64,000 bases of DNA from contig JAETQY010000015.1 in assembly GCA_021770445.1 (NCBI GenBank), positions 1 to 64,000 on the forward strand. The letters are read 5' to 3'. Source of the DNA: Bacillota bacterium (GTDB lineage: Bacteria; Bacillota; Clostridia; Oscillospirales; Oscillospiraceae). The translations under genes and the position numbers were made by a program. Position 1 is the first letter of the stretch. Each line of letters begins with the position of its first letter. Positions 16,497 to 24,920 of this stretch are shown here, piece after piece. Below the pieces are notes generated by a model. That model did no database searches. It had not been told where the DNA came from and was given only the letters and a program-made list of their open reading frames with translations.

Positions 16497-17441
16497 ATGG
16501 AACAAAAGTATCGCGTGGGGCTGATTGGGGTGGGCTCTATTGCCCATATCGCCCATTTGCCCATTCTGGCGGCCCGTACCGACGTGGAAATGGTGGGGGC
16601 CTTCGCTGAGCACATCGAAAGTGTGCAGAGGACCCAGAAGAGCTATGCCATCCAAAGGGCGGTCCGGAATATGGATGAGCTGCTGGAGCTGGACCTGGAC
16701 TGTGCCTTTGTGCTCTCACCGAAAACGGTTCACGCAGAACAGGTGGTCCGCCTTCTGGAGGCCGGTGTGGACGTGTTTTGTGAAAAGCCTATGGGCATGA
16801 CCTTGAAGGAGGCTTACGCCATGGCGGACGCCTCGGCCCGGACCGGCAAGAAGCTAATGATTGCCTTCAACCGCAGGTACGCGCCGGTGTACCGCAAGGC
16901 TAAGGAGGTCTATGGCGCGCTGTCGCCCGACGTGCTGATTGCCCAGAAAAACCGCCCGGCCAGTGAGTACCGGGCCACGCTGGAGAACGCCGTCCATATG
17001 GTGGATATTCTGCGCTACTTCTGTGGCGAGTGCGTAAAGGTGGACGCCTGCTCTAAATTTACCGACCCGCTCTATGAGACGCTGGCCACCGCGCAGCTTC
17101 AGTTTGAGAACGGCTCCGTTGCCATGCTGGTGGCGGACCGGGCGTCCGGCCAGTGGGTGGAGACACTGGAGATGCACGGCCACAACAGAAGTGTGCTGGT
17201 CAACTGCCCGGACACCATTACCATTACCGACAACGAGCAGTCCCACACCACGTCCATGACCCCGCTGGCCTACGGTTGGGCCAAGGTCGTGGACAAGATG
17301 GGCTTTACCCAGGAGGTGGATCACTTCTTCGACTGCCTGAAAAACGACCAGGAGCCCCTGACCAGCGGCGCCGACGCCTATAAGACCCAGGAGCTGATGC
17401 ACCGCATTTTGACCACTGCTGGTCTGCCCGGGCTGGAGTGA
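16497..17441 (+). CDS. Gfo/Idh/MocA family oxidoreductase
   Basis: 314 aa, starting at MEQKYRV with AAGGAGG 10 nt upstream; the longer frame overlapping the SDR gene is rejected. The N-terminal Rossmann domain begins VGLIGVGSIAHIAHLP and carries the family EKPMG motif (FCEKPMGMTLKEA, about residue 95), whose Lys is catalytic. The C-terminal alpha/beta domain binds the sugar. It would oxidise a cyclic or linear sugar derivative with NAD(P). Its stop is separated from the next GTG by one base. Confidence 0.85.
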   Translation: MEQKYRVGLIGVGSIAHIAHLPILAARTDVEMVGAFAEHIESVQRTQKSYAIQRAVRNMDELLELDLDCAFVLSPKTVHAEQVVRLLEAGVDVFCEKPMGMTLKEAYAMADASARTGKKLMIAFNRRYAPVYRKAKEVYGALSPDVLIAQKNRPASEYRATLENAVHMVDILRYFCGECVKVDACSKFTDPLYETLATAQLQFENGSVAMLVADRASGQWVETLEMHGHNRSVLVNCPDTITITDNEQSHTTSMTPLAYGWAKVVDKMGFTQEVDHFFDCLKNDQEPLTSGADAYKTQELMHRILTTAGLPGLE

Positions 17442-17442
17442 G

Positions 17443-18345
17443 GTGAGTACCTTGTTTCAGATTGCGGGACATACCATGGGTACGCCGGAGTACACAGTAG
17501 AGCAGGCACTTACCCTTTTTCGGGACATCGGGCTGGACGGCGCAGAGCTTGTGGTGCAGGACGGCTACCGCTGTGCCATTCCTCAGCAGGCGGAACAGAA
17601 CGAGCTGGAGAAAATTCGGAACACCGCTGACCGGCTGGGCCTGAAAATCATCGCCCTAACCCCCTACTACTCCCGGTTCAACGATTTGGAGGCCGGGGTT
17701 CGGGAGGCGGAGATCCAGGGGATCCGCAGGGTCATTGAATATGCCGAAGTTCTGGGGGCAAAGTATATCCGGATTTATGCAGGAAATTACGCCCAGACGG
17801 ATACCGACCCGGACGGAAAAAAGCGCGCCTATCTGGTAGACAGTATGCGCCGCCTGGGAGAGGATGCCCAGCGGGCCGGCGTGACGCTGGTGATGGAAAA
17901 CCACTTCAATACCATGACGGTCTCCGCCGCTGACAGTATCTCGGTGGCGCAGGAGATCAATCATCCGGCAGTGGGGATTCTGTACGATCAGGCCAACCTG
18001 ACCTTTACCGGCAATGAGTCCTGGGAGAGAGCACTGGAGCTCCAGTTTGCAGGGATCCGCTACACCCATGTAAAGGACCTGGTATTCCGTGGAGAGAATA
18101 CGGAGTTTACCTCCTCCGATGTGTCCCACCCCAAGGAGGAGGAGCGCAATGTGACCACCAAAATCGTGGGAGAAGGCGTTATCCCCTGGCCTGCGATTCT
18201 CCAGGCCCTGAAGGACCGGGGCTACGAGGGCTGGCTCTCCCTGGAATATGAGCGGAGATGGCATCCGCAGGACATCCCGGATGCCCGCATCGGCATGAAG
18301 CGCTCCGCAGATTACCTTCGGTCATGCTTTAAGCAATTGACATAA
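17443..18345 (+). CDS. Sugar phosphate isomerase/epimerase-like TIM barrel protein
   Basis: 300 aa, GTG start directly after the previous stop, with GGAGTGAGG as ribosome site. It is an AP-endonuclease-2-like TIM barrel (xylose isomerase superfamily). Metal/active-site candidates are VMENHF (near residue 151), ILYDQANLT, YTHVKDLV, and a C-terminal LSLEYERRW Glu. Members isomerise or epimerise keto sugars or act as dehydratases such as IolE. With the SDR and Idh enzymes it should form the sugar-converting core of this operon. Confidence 0.8.
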   Translation: MSTLFQIAGHTMGTPEYTVEQALTLFRDIGLDGAELVVQDGYRCAIPQQAEQNELEKIRNTADRLGLKIIALTPYYSRFNDLEAGVREAEIQGIRRVIEYAEVLGAKYIRIYAGNYAQTDTDPDGKKRAYLVDSMRRLGEDAQRAGVTLVMENHFNTMTVSAADSISVAQEINHPAVGILYDQANLTFTGNESWERALELQFAGIRYTHVKDLVFRGENTEFTSSDVSHPKEEERNVTTKIVGEGVIPWPAILQALKDRGYEGWLSLEYERRWHPQDIPDARIGMKRSADYLRSCFKQLT

Positions 18346-18372
18346 ACAAATTTTTTAAGGAGGACTTAACAC

Positions 18373-19419
18373 ATGAAAAGAATGAAGAAGACCTTGGCCC
18401 TGGCTCTGTCGGCTGTCATGCTCCTGGTGGCTATGACCGGCTGTCAAAGCAATGATAAACCTAATAGTGGGAGCTCCTCTGGAAATGGGGCCAATACCTC
18501 CGGAACCTCCGGGACCTCCGGAACGACTACCCCCAGCCTGGACTATCCCAAGCAGAACATTAACGTGATCGTGCAGTATTCCGCCGGCGGCGGAACCGAC
18601 CTGTCCGTCCGCGGCGTTCTGGACGGCGTTACCGATGTTCCTGTCAACTTCTCCGTGTCCAATGTAACCGGCAATGGCGGCCTGATCGGCCTGACTCAGG
18701 TGGCCAACTCCGCCTCTGACGGCTACACCCTGGGCGTTGTCAACACCGACTTCATCATCAACATCGTGCTGGGCAACACCGACCTGACCCTGGACTCCTT
18801 CTCCCCCCTGGCCTGTGCCCTGCGCGATCCCTTCGTGCTGATCATCGGCAACAACGAGAACTACTCCACTCTGGAGGAGTTTGTGGAGTATGCCAAGGCC
18901 CATCCCGGTGAGATCGTCATGGGCGAGACCGGCACTGGCGCTGCCCCCACTGTGGCCATTACCGCCATGGAAAACGCCCTGGGCATCGACGTGACCAACG
19001 TTACCTATGAGGGAAGCGCTGACTGTGTCACCGCCATCGTGGGCGGCCACATTGACGCTACCTTCGCCCAGGCGGGCAACGCCACCGCTCAGGTGGAAGC
19101 GGGCAACGCCAAGATCATCGGTGTTCTGGCCAACGACCGCCTGCAGGCCTTCCCCGACGTGCCCACCTTTGCCGAGATCTATCCCGACGACATCGACTTT
19201 GAGTTCATGGGCTTCTGCGTGATCTCCAGCCAGGCCGATGTGGACCCCGCCATCCAGGACTATCTGTCTGAGAAGCTGCGCGCCGGCATCGACAGCGATA
19301 CCTTTGCCAACACCCTGAAGACCCTGGGTATGCAGACCAACAACATGACCCAGGCGGAGCTGAAGGAGTTTCTCCGGCAGCAGCTGGACCTCTACGGCGA
19401 GATCCTGGGCAATCAGTAA
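18373..19419 (+). CDS. tctC: Tripartite tricarboxylate transporter substrate-binding lipoprotein (TctC/Bug type)
   Basis: 348 aa. The signal peptide ends in a lipobox (LLVAMTGCQS, Cys near residue 24), and a Gly/Ser/Thr-rich linker follows. The mature domain has Bug-family patterns: INVIVQYSAGGGTDLSVRG, ALRDPFVLIIGNN and EIVMGETGTGAAP. It captures a carboxylated substrate outside the membrane for TctAB. An inverted repeat with T-tract lies after it, so it may be made in excess over the membrane subunits. Confidence 0.9.
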   Translation: MKRMKKTLALALSAVMLLVAMTGCQSNDKPNSGSSSGNGANTSGTSGTSGTTTPSLDYPKQNINVIVQYSAGGGTDLSVRGVLDGVTDVPVNFSVSNVTGNGGLIGLTQVANSASDGYTLGVVNTDFIINIVLGNTDLTLDSFSPLACALRDPFVLIIGNNENYSTLEEFVEYAKAHPGEIVMGETGTGAAPTVAITAMENALGIDVTNVTYEGSADCVTAIVGGHIDATFAQAGNATAQVEAGNAKIIGVLANDRLQAFPDVPTFAEIYPDDIDFEFMGFCVISSQADVDPAIQDYLSEKLRAGIDSDTFANTLKTLGMQTNNMTQAELKEFLRQQLDLYGEILGNQ

Positions 19420-19475
19420 TCCACAGTAAAAAATCTGAGATTCCCCTCCGGAATCTTCTATAGGGATGACCTCTG

Positions 19476-19527
19476 AGATTTGGGATGCCGGAGTACAATC
19501 AATCCTCGGCATCCCAAATCTTTTTCT
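19476..19527 (+). terminator. Intercistronic partial terminator between tctC and tctB
   Basis: A 15-bp stem (AGATTTGGGATGCCG / CGGCATCCCAAATCT) followed by TTTTTCTG, placed before the tctB ribosome site. It probably reduces readthrough, giving more binding protein than permease. A smaller hairpin (GATTCC/GGAATC) precedes it. Confidence 0.75.
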
Positions 19528-19547
19528 GTAAGAAAGGAGCGCTGCTT

Positions 19548-20021
19548 GTGAGAAAATATAATACAATTATATCTCTCGTCCTAATTGCAATTGGGGCCAT
19601 GGGAATCTACATGGCGCTGAATTTCGAGGCGCGAGGAGGCAATGTGGGCGATCCCGGCGCCGCATTCTGGCCCATTCTGCTGTGTTGTGGGCTGATTTTC
19701 ACCTCTGCGCTGCTGCTGGTGCAGACCATGATCGAGGGCAAAAAAGCCGCTGGGCCCGAGGAGCCCCTCATTGACTACCGTTCCGCCGGGGTGCACTGTG
19801 TGTTCATCATCTTCGGCATCATGATCGGCTACGCCATTCTGCTGTACTACTTTGGCTTTATCATTGCCACTCTGGTCTTTGTCGTGTGCACCATGTTGGC
19901 CATGGGGGAGCGCCGTCCTCTCTGGCTGGGGCTGACTACCGTCGGGATTACTGGGTTCATCTATGTCCTGTTTGCCCTGATTATGAACGTAGTTCTGCCC
20001 AAAGGGATACTTTTGCAGTAA
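19548..20021 (+). CDS. tctB: Tripartite tricarboxylate transporter small subunit TctB
   Basis: 157 aa, GTG start at 19548 with AAAGGAG 8 nt upstream; an ATG 63 nt upstream lies inside the terminator hairpin. It has four predicted membrane helices (IISLVLIAIGAMGIYMAL; FWPILLCCGLIFTSALLL; two near the C-terminus) and the DPGAAFWP loop typical of TctB. Works with TctA and TctC. Confidence 0.85.
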   Translation: MRKYNTIISLVLIAIGAMGIYMALNFEARGGNVGDPGAAFWPILLCCGLIFTSALLLVQTMIEGKKAAGPEEPLIDYRSAGVHCVFIIFGIMIGYAILLYYFGFIIATLVFVVCTMLAMGERRPLWLGLTTVGITGFIYVLFALIMNVVLPKGILLQ

Positions 20022-20033
20022 GGAGGGGCGAAA

Positions 20034-21551
20034 ATGAGTGCAATTCTTTCCGGCTTATCCCTTGTCGTAACACCTATGGGCCTGCTTGCCATCCTGGGCG
20101 GCGTACTGGGCGGTATTTTCGTCGGTGTTATGCCCGGCCTGTCCTCGGTGATGGGCATGTCCATCATGCTGCCGGTGGCCCTGTCTATGAAGGGCAACCT
20201 GGGCGTGCTGATGATGCTGGGGATCTTCTGTGGCTCCATCTACGGGGGCTCCATCACTGCGATTATGATCAACACCCCCGGCACCGCAAACTCCGCCGCC
20301 ACCTGTCTGGACGGCTACCCCATGGCCCATAAATACCATCAGCCCGGCCGGGCCATCTCCATTTCCACCACCGCTTCCACCTTCGGCGGGCTGTTCTCCG
20401 CCATCATGCTCATGTGGACCTCCCCCATCCTGGCCAGCTTTGCGCTGAAGTTCAGCGCCCAGGAGAGCTTTGCTCTGGCCCTGTTTGGCATCAGTGTGGT
20501 GGCCAGCGTCTCCAGCGGGAATGTGCTGAAGGGTATGATGGGCGCCTTCCTGGGCCTGCTGCTGGCGACCATCGGTGTGGATGTCACCACCGGCGCCTAC
20601 CGCTTTACCTTTGGCACCGTCTACCTGACGGGCGGCATCTCCAACATTCCTGTGCTGATCGGCCTGTTCGCCTTCTCCCAGGGGCTGATCAACGTGCAGG
20701 AAAACTTCGGGAAGGAGCGGGGCAAGGTGGCCCCCAAGCTGGAGCGTATTCTGCCCACTAGAGAGGACCTGAAGACAATATTCCCCACCCTGATCCGCTC
20801 CAGCGTAATTGGGACCGTGATCGGTGCCATTCCCGGGACCGGCGGTGATATTGCCGCCTGGGTGGGCTACAACGAGGCCAAGCGCTGGTCCAAGCACCCC
20901 GAGAAATTCGGCGACGGCGCCCCCGACGGCATTGCCGCCCCCGAGGCTGCCAATAACGCCATCTCCGGCGGCGCGCTGATTCCCCTTCTGGCCCTGAGTA
21001 TCCCTGGTGACGCCTGCACTGCCATTATGCTGGGCGCGTTGATGATGCTGGGCATCACCCCTGGCCCCCTGCTGATGAGCGAGGCGCCGGACAAGGTCTA
21101 TATGATCATCATCGGCCTGTTTTTCGCCAATGTATTCATGGGCCTGTGCGGCTTTAGCGGGATCAAGCTCTTCGCCAAGATATCCTCTGTGCCCAATATT
21201 ATTTTGACCCCACTGATTTTTGTGTTCTGCTTTGTGGGTACCTATGCGGTGAACCACACGGTTCAGGATATCTACCTGATGATTATCTGCGGAATTCTGG
21301 GCTTCTTTATAATCAAAGCCGGGTTCTCCATCCCGCCCATTATTCTGGGCCTGATCCTGGGCGGCATTCTGGAGAAGAACTTCCGCCGCTCTCTGGTGCT
21401 GTCCGCCGGTAACTGGACCACCTTCTTCACCCGCCCCATCTCCTGCACCTTCATCATCATCGCCTTCCTGTCCCTGTTCTCTCCCCTGATCTTCTCCGCA
21501 TTGAAGAAGCGTAAAGCCCAAAAGGTAGAGGGGAGCGACGCCCATGAGTGA
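20034..21551 (+). CDS. tctA: Tripartite tricarboxylate transporter large permease TctA
   Basis: 505 aa with about 12 membrane segments. Conserved TctA motifs: GVMPGLSSVMGMSIMLP near residue 38, YGGSITAIMINTPGT near 66, and the second-half repeat IGAIPGTGGDIAAWVGY near 265. This is the ion-coupled channel of the TTT system, importing a carboxylate bound by TctC. AAGGAGGGG precedes the ATG. The last 8 bases overlap the HIT gene. Confidence 0.92.
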   Translation: MSAILSGLSLVVTPMGLLAILGGVLGGIFVGVMPGLSSVMGMSIMLPVALSMKGNLGVLMMLGIFCGSIYGGSITAIMINTPGTANSAATCLDGYPMAHKYHQPGRAISISTTASTFGGLFSAIMLMWTSPILASFALKFSAQESFALALFGISVVASVSSGNVLKGMMGAFLGLLLATIGVDVTTGAYRFTFGTVYLTGGISNIPVLIGLFAFSQGLINVQENFGKERGKVAPKLERILPTREDLKTIFPTLIRSSVIGTVIGAIPGTGGDIAAWVGYNEAKRWSKHPEKFGDGAPDGIAAPEAANNAISGGALIPLLALSIPGDACTAIMLGALMMLGITPGPLLMSEAPDKVYMIIIGLFFANVFMGLCGFSGIKLFAKISSVPNIILTPLIFVFCFVGTYAVNHTVQDIYLMIICGILGFFIIKAGFSIPPIILGLILGGILEKNFRRSLVLSAGNWTTFFTRPISCTFIIIAFLSLFSPLIFSALKKRKAQKVEGSDAHE

Positions 21552-21984
21552 GGTCTGTAAATTCTGTGGTGGCCCTGAGCTGCGCCCTGACATGGTGGAG
21601 GTAGGCCCGATGCCTGGCGGGACACTCTACCTCCACCGGGATCAAACCCATCCGGGCCGGCTGCTGATGGTCTCGGCGCGCCATGTGCGGAAGATTACCG
21701 ACCTGTCCCCGGAGGAGTATGCCTCCCTTATGGACAGTGTCTATCGGGCAGCCCAGGCGGTAACAAGTATTTATCAGCCGGATAAAATCAATTATTTGGT
21801 GTTTGGCGATACCAGTACCCACCTGCATATCCACATTGTCCCTAAATACCGCCAGGGAAAGGACTGGGGCAAGGTGTTCCTTACCGACGAGCCCGATCCC
21901 GTCTATCTGACGCCGCAGGAGTATCAGGACGGGGTATCGGCGCTGCGCCGTCAGCTGGGACTAAAAGAAACGGAGGGTGTCTGA
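21544..21984 (+). CDS. HIT family protein
   Basis: 146 aa histidine-triad protein with the full catalytic motif THLHIHIVPKY near residue 98. The N-terminus CKFCGG is a possible metal site seen in several bacterial HIT proteins. HIT enzymes hydrolyse or transfer nucleotidyl groups. Placement inside a sugar-acid catabolic operon, overlapping tctA and sharing one base with the next gene, suggests it removes or moves a nucleotidyl or phosphate group in this pathway; that is inference. Confidence 0.85.
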   Translation: MSEVCKFCGGPELRPDMVEVGPMPGGTLYLHRDQTHPGRLLMVSARHVRKITDLSPEEYASLMDSVYRAAQAVTSIYQPDKINYLVFGDTSTHLHIHIVPKYRQGKDWGKVFLTDEPDPVYLTPQEYQDGVSALRRQLGLKETEGV

Positions 21985-22943
21985 TGGGAAATATTCTGGT
22001 TACCGCCTCTCATTTCCAAACTCTGTGCCAGGATGCAATCAAGCTGCTGGAGCGCAATGGGCACCGGGTCATTCTGAACGACCACGACATGCCCTATTAC
22101 TCCTTTGATGAGCTGGCCGTCTGGGCACCCGAGATTGACGGGGCCATTATCGGCATGGACCAGTGGAACGAGGCAGTCTTTCAGCTTGCGCCAAAGCTGA
22201 AAATATTGGCCCGCTTTGGCGTGGGAGTGGATAATATCGACCTGGAGGCGGCCAAGCGCCACGGAGTACAGGTGGTCAACGCGGCGGGTATGAATGCCAA
22301 TGCTGTGGCGGAGCTGGCCGTGGCCATGATCTTAAACTGCTTGCGCGGCATCCCTCAACTCTATCAGAGACTGACGGCAGGGGAGTGGGCGCGAGCTGTA
22401 GGCCGCGATATTCAGGGGAAAACCGTAGGTCTGCTGGGCTTTGGCGATATCGGCGGACGGGTCGCCCGGAAGCTGTCCGGTATGGATGTCCGGCTGATGG
22501 CCTATGACCCTTACCCCAACCAGGAGAAAGCACAGTCCCTTGGAGTTGTGCTGGCGGATATGGATACCATTCTGTCTCAAAGCGATATCGTCAGCATCCA
22601 CATGCCCAGTATCCCGGCTACTTATCATGTAATGAACCAGGAAGCCTTCCGCCGGATGAAGGCCGGCTCCTGGCTGATCAACACCGCCCGCGGGGCGCTG
22701 GTGGATACCGAGGCCCTGATTGATGCTGTTACCTGTGGGCATTTGGCCGGGGCCGCGCTGGATGTGTTTGAGCAGGAGCCCTTGCCCCTGGATGCGCCTG
22801 TCCTCCATACGCCGGGGATCCTGTGTACGCCCCACGCCGGCGCTGAGACGGTGGAGACCTATCAAAGTATTAGTATGATGACCGCTCAAGCGGTGATCGA
22901 CAGCCTAAACGGGAAAACACCCCAAAACTGGCTGAATAAATAA
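21984..22943 (+). CDS. D-isomer-specific 2-hydroxyacid dehydrogenase (SerA-like)
   Basis: 319 aa, full length for the family. The NAD site is VGLLGFGDIGGRVARKL near residue 148. Catalytic residues: Arg in INTARGALVD near 233, Glu in FEQEPLP and His in CTPHAGAET near 280. It interconverts a 2-keto acid and a D-2-hydroxy acid. ATG overlaps the HIT stop codon by one base. It is an intact relative of the relic at 7444. Confidence 0.88.
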   Translation: MGNILVTASHFQTLCQDAIKLLERNGHRVILNDHDMPYYSFDELAVWAPEIDGAIIGMDQWNEAVFQLAPKLKILARFGVGVDNIDLEAAKRHGVQVVNAAGMNANAVAELAVAMILNCLRGIPQLYQRLTAGEWARAVGRDIQGKTVGLLGFGDIGGRVARKLSGMDVRLMAYDPYPNQEKAQSLGVVLADMDTILSQSDIVSIHMPSIPATYHVMNQEAFRRMKAGSWLINTARGALVDTEALIDAVTCGHLAGAALDVFEQEPLPLDAPVLHTPGILCTPHAGAETVETYQSISMMTAQAVIDSLNGKTPQNWLNK

Positions 22944-22957
22944 GGAGTGAGCAAACA

Positions 22958-23848
22958 ATGAAGAAGATGAAAGGCGTTATCACTGCGATGACGACCCCCT
23001 TTGACGAGCACGATCAGGTGGATGTCAAGGCCCTGGAGGAGCAGGTGGATTTCCTGATCGAGAAGGGCGTAAACTGCCTGTATCCCTGCGGCACCACCGG
23101 TGAGATGTTCAACATGGCGCCGGAGGAGCGTGAACTGGTGGCCGAAACTGTATTTCGGCGGGCCGCTGGCCGGGTTACCGTATACATCCACGTGGGGGCC
23201 ATGACGCTGAAAGAGACCGTCCGGCTGGCACAGCATGCGGAAAAGCTGGGGGTGGACGGAATCGGCGTGGTGACGCCAGGCTTCTTTGGCATCAAGGACA
23301 AGGCCATGATCCGCTACTACCAGCAGGTTTCGGCCAGCGTGTCTCCCGATTTCCCCATCTATCTCTACGCGATCCCCCAGTGTGCCGCCAATGATTTGCA
23401 GCCTGAGGTGGTGGCGGAGCTGATCAAAACCTGCCCCAACATCATTGGAATCAAGTACAGCTATGCGGATATGATCCGGTTGAAGAACTATCTGAACCTG
23501 AACGACGGCAATTTTTCTGTGCTCTTTGGCCCGGACCGGCTCTTCCTGCCCGCTATGGCTATGGGCTGCGACGGCACAGTATCTGGCTGCTCCGGCCCCA
23601 TGCCGGAACATTTTGTCAACGTTTATCGGGCATATCTCGCCGGTGACATGGAAACCGCCCGCAAGGAACAGAAAATTGCCAACGAGATCTGTGAGATCCT
23701 GCAGAGCGGTGCCGATATGGGGATCTTTAAGGCGGCGCTCCAGCTGCGAGGCCTGACCGGAGGCCATATGCGCGCCCCCCTCATTGACCTTGATGAGGAG
23801 GAAAAACAGACGCTGTTCAAGCAGCTCAAACCTTATTTAAGCGTATGA
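22958..23848 (+). CDS. DapA/NanA-family aldolase or dehydratase
   Basis: 296 aa class I lyase of the dihydrodipicolinate synthase / N-acetylneuraminate lyase superfamily. The pyruvate-carboxylate motif is YPCGTTGEM (near residue 44), the conserved Tyr is in YLYAIPQ (near 138), and the Schiff-base Lys in IIGIKYS (near 168). It likely cleaves or dehydrates a 2-keto-3-deoxy sugar acid to pyruvate plus an aldehyde. AAGGAG precedes the ATG. The exact substrate cannot be read from sequence. Confidence 0.85.
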   Translation: MKKMKGVITAMTTPFDEHDQVDVKALEEQVDFLIEKGVNCLYPCGTTGEMFNMAPEERELVAETVFRRAAGRVTVYIHVGAMTLKETVRLAQHAEKLGVDGIGVVTPGFFGIKDKAMIRYYQQVSASVSPDFPIYLYAIPQCAANDLQPEVVAELIKTCPNIIGIKYSYADMIRLKNYLNLNDGNFSVLFGPDRLFLPAMAMGCDGTVSGCSGPMPEHFVNVYRAYLAGDMETARKEQKIANEICEILQSGADMGIFKAALQLRGLTGGHMRAPLIDLDEEEKQTLFKQLKPYLSV

Positions 23849-24729
23849 GAGTGTTATGTTTCGGTTCTGTGAATCTGGACCATATCTATAATGTCCAGGA
23901 ATTTGTTAAACCGGGCGAGACGTGTAAGGCGTTGTCTGTGGAGACACACTGCGGCGGTAAAGGGTTTAATCAGGCAGTGGCGGCCGCGAAAGCGGGACTG
24001 CCTGTCTCATTGGCCGGTTGTATCGGCGGAGATGGCAGGGAGTTTTTGAAAAACTGCCAGCAAGTCGGTATAGATACCTCCTATCTGCGCCAGGTAGAGG
24101 AGCCTACAGGCAGTGCGGTCATCCAGGTCAATCAGCGAGGAGAAAACTGCATCCTCCTGTATGGTGGAGCTAACCAGACGGTGACTAGAGCGCAGATAAA
24201 TCAGACGCTGGATGCCTTTGAGCCCGGGGATGTCCTGATACTGCAAAACGAAATCTGCGAGCTGGCCTATTTGGTGGAGGAGGGAGCCCGCCGAGGCCTG
24301 CGCATTGCCCTGAACCCTTCTCCTATGAACGACCAGATCACGCGGACCATGCTGGAAAAGGTGACGTGGCTGTTTGTCAACGAGGTGGAGGCGGAGCAAT
24401 TGTGCGGGGCCTCCGATCCCGAGGAATGCCTTTGCCGGTTGCAGCAGATGTGTCCAGAGGGTGCAATCGTCCTAACACTGGGCAGTGCCGGCTCCTGTTA
24501 CTGCCGCTCGGGCACAGTCACCCGTCAATCGGCTTTTCGTGTCCAGGCGGTGGACACTACGGCGGCCGGAGATACCTTTACCGGGTACTTTTTAGCGGTC
24601 ATGCTGAAAACAGATGATCCCAAGAGGGCGCTCCAGACTGCGTCAAAGGCTGCTGCCATAGCAGTCACCCAAAAGGGAGCTTTTGACTCGATCCCCTGGC
24701 TGGAAGAGGTAGAGGCTGCACAAATGTGA
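23845..24729 (+). CDS. PfkB family carbohydrate kinase (ribokinase-like)
   Basis: 294 aa, ATG overlapping the previous stop by four bases. Complete motifs: CFGSVNLDHIYNV at the N-terminus, ETHCGGKGFNQAVAAA near residue 34, and catalytic AVDTTAAGDTFTGYF near 232. It phosphorylates a sugar or keto-deoxy acid with ATP. Last gene of the operon. In contrast to the PfkB-like protein at 14573 it keeps the Asp base. Confidence 0.88.
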   Translation: MRVLCFGSVNLDHIYNVQEFVKPGETCKALSVETHCGGKGFNQAVAAAKAGLPVSLAGCIGGDGREFLKNCQQVGIDTSYLRQVEEPTGSAVIQVNQRGENCILLYGGANQTVTRAQINQTLDAFEPGDVLILQNEICELAYLVEEGARRGLRIALNPSPMNDQITRTMLEKVTWLFVNEVEAEQLCGASDPEECLCRLQQMCPEGAIVLTLGSAGSCYCRSGTVTRQSAFRVQAVDTTAAGDTFTGYFLAVMLKTDDPKRALQTASKAAAIAVTQKGAFDSIPWLEEVEAAQM

Positions 24730-24878
24730 CCTGCGGTGCAAGATTTTACAGACGGCAACGAGCGGAGCTTGTCGGTAAGCTGCCGTCCCTTGAAAATCAC
24801 TTACAATTCGGCTTGGAAAATTGCTGGGCCGTAAGTCCCTGCTTGTGTGCTTTGCTCTCCATCCACCAAATGTCTACC

Positions 24879-24918
24879 AAAACCCCCGATCCCCTGTGCC
24901 GCAGGGAATCGGGGGTTT
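24879..24918 (+). terminator. Terminator of the sugar-acid operon
   Basis: Stem AAAACCCCCGAT-CCCTG / CAGGG-ATCGGGGGTTTT with a small loop and trailing TTTT. It ends the operon 150 nt after the kinase stop. The 24730-24878 stretch holds no feature I can support beyond an ACGGCA/TGCCGT inverted pair. The terminator lies inside a reading frame that continues into the SLH gene, so that frame's 5' end is not coding. Confidence 0.8.
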
Positions 24919-24920
24919 TC

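Noticed and set aside
20055..21593. 512-codon open frame antisense to tctA
   Set aside because: Its composition is Gly/His/Gln-rich low-complexity translation typical of GC-rich antisense frames, and the sense strand encodes a clear TctA.
24726..24920. N-terminal extension of the SLH protein frame
   Set aside because: It crosses a rho-independent terminator and has no resemblance to any domain or signal peptide.
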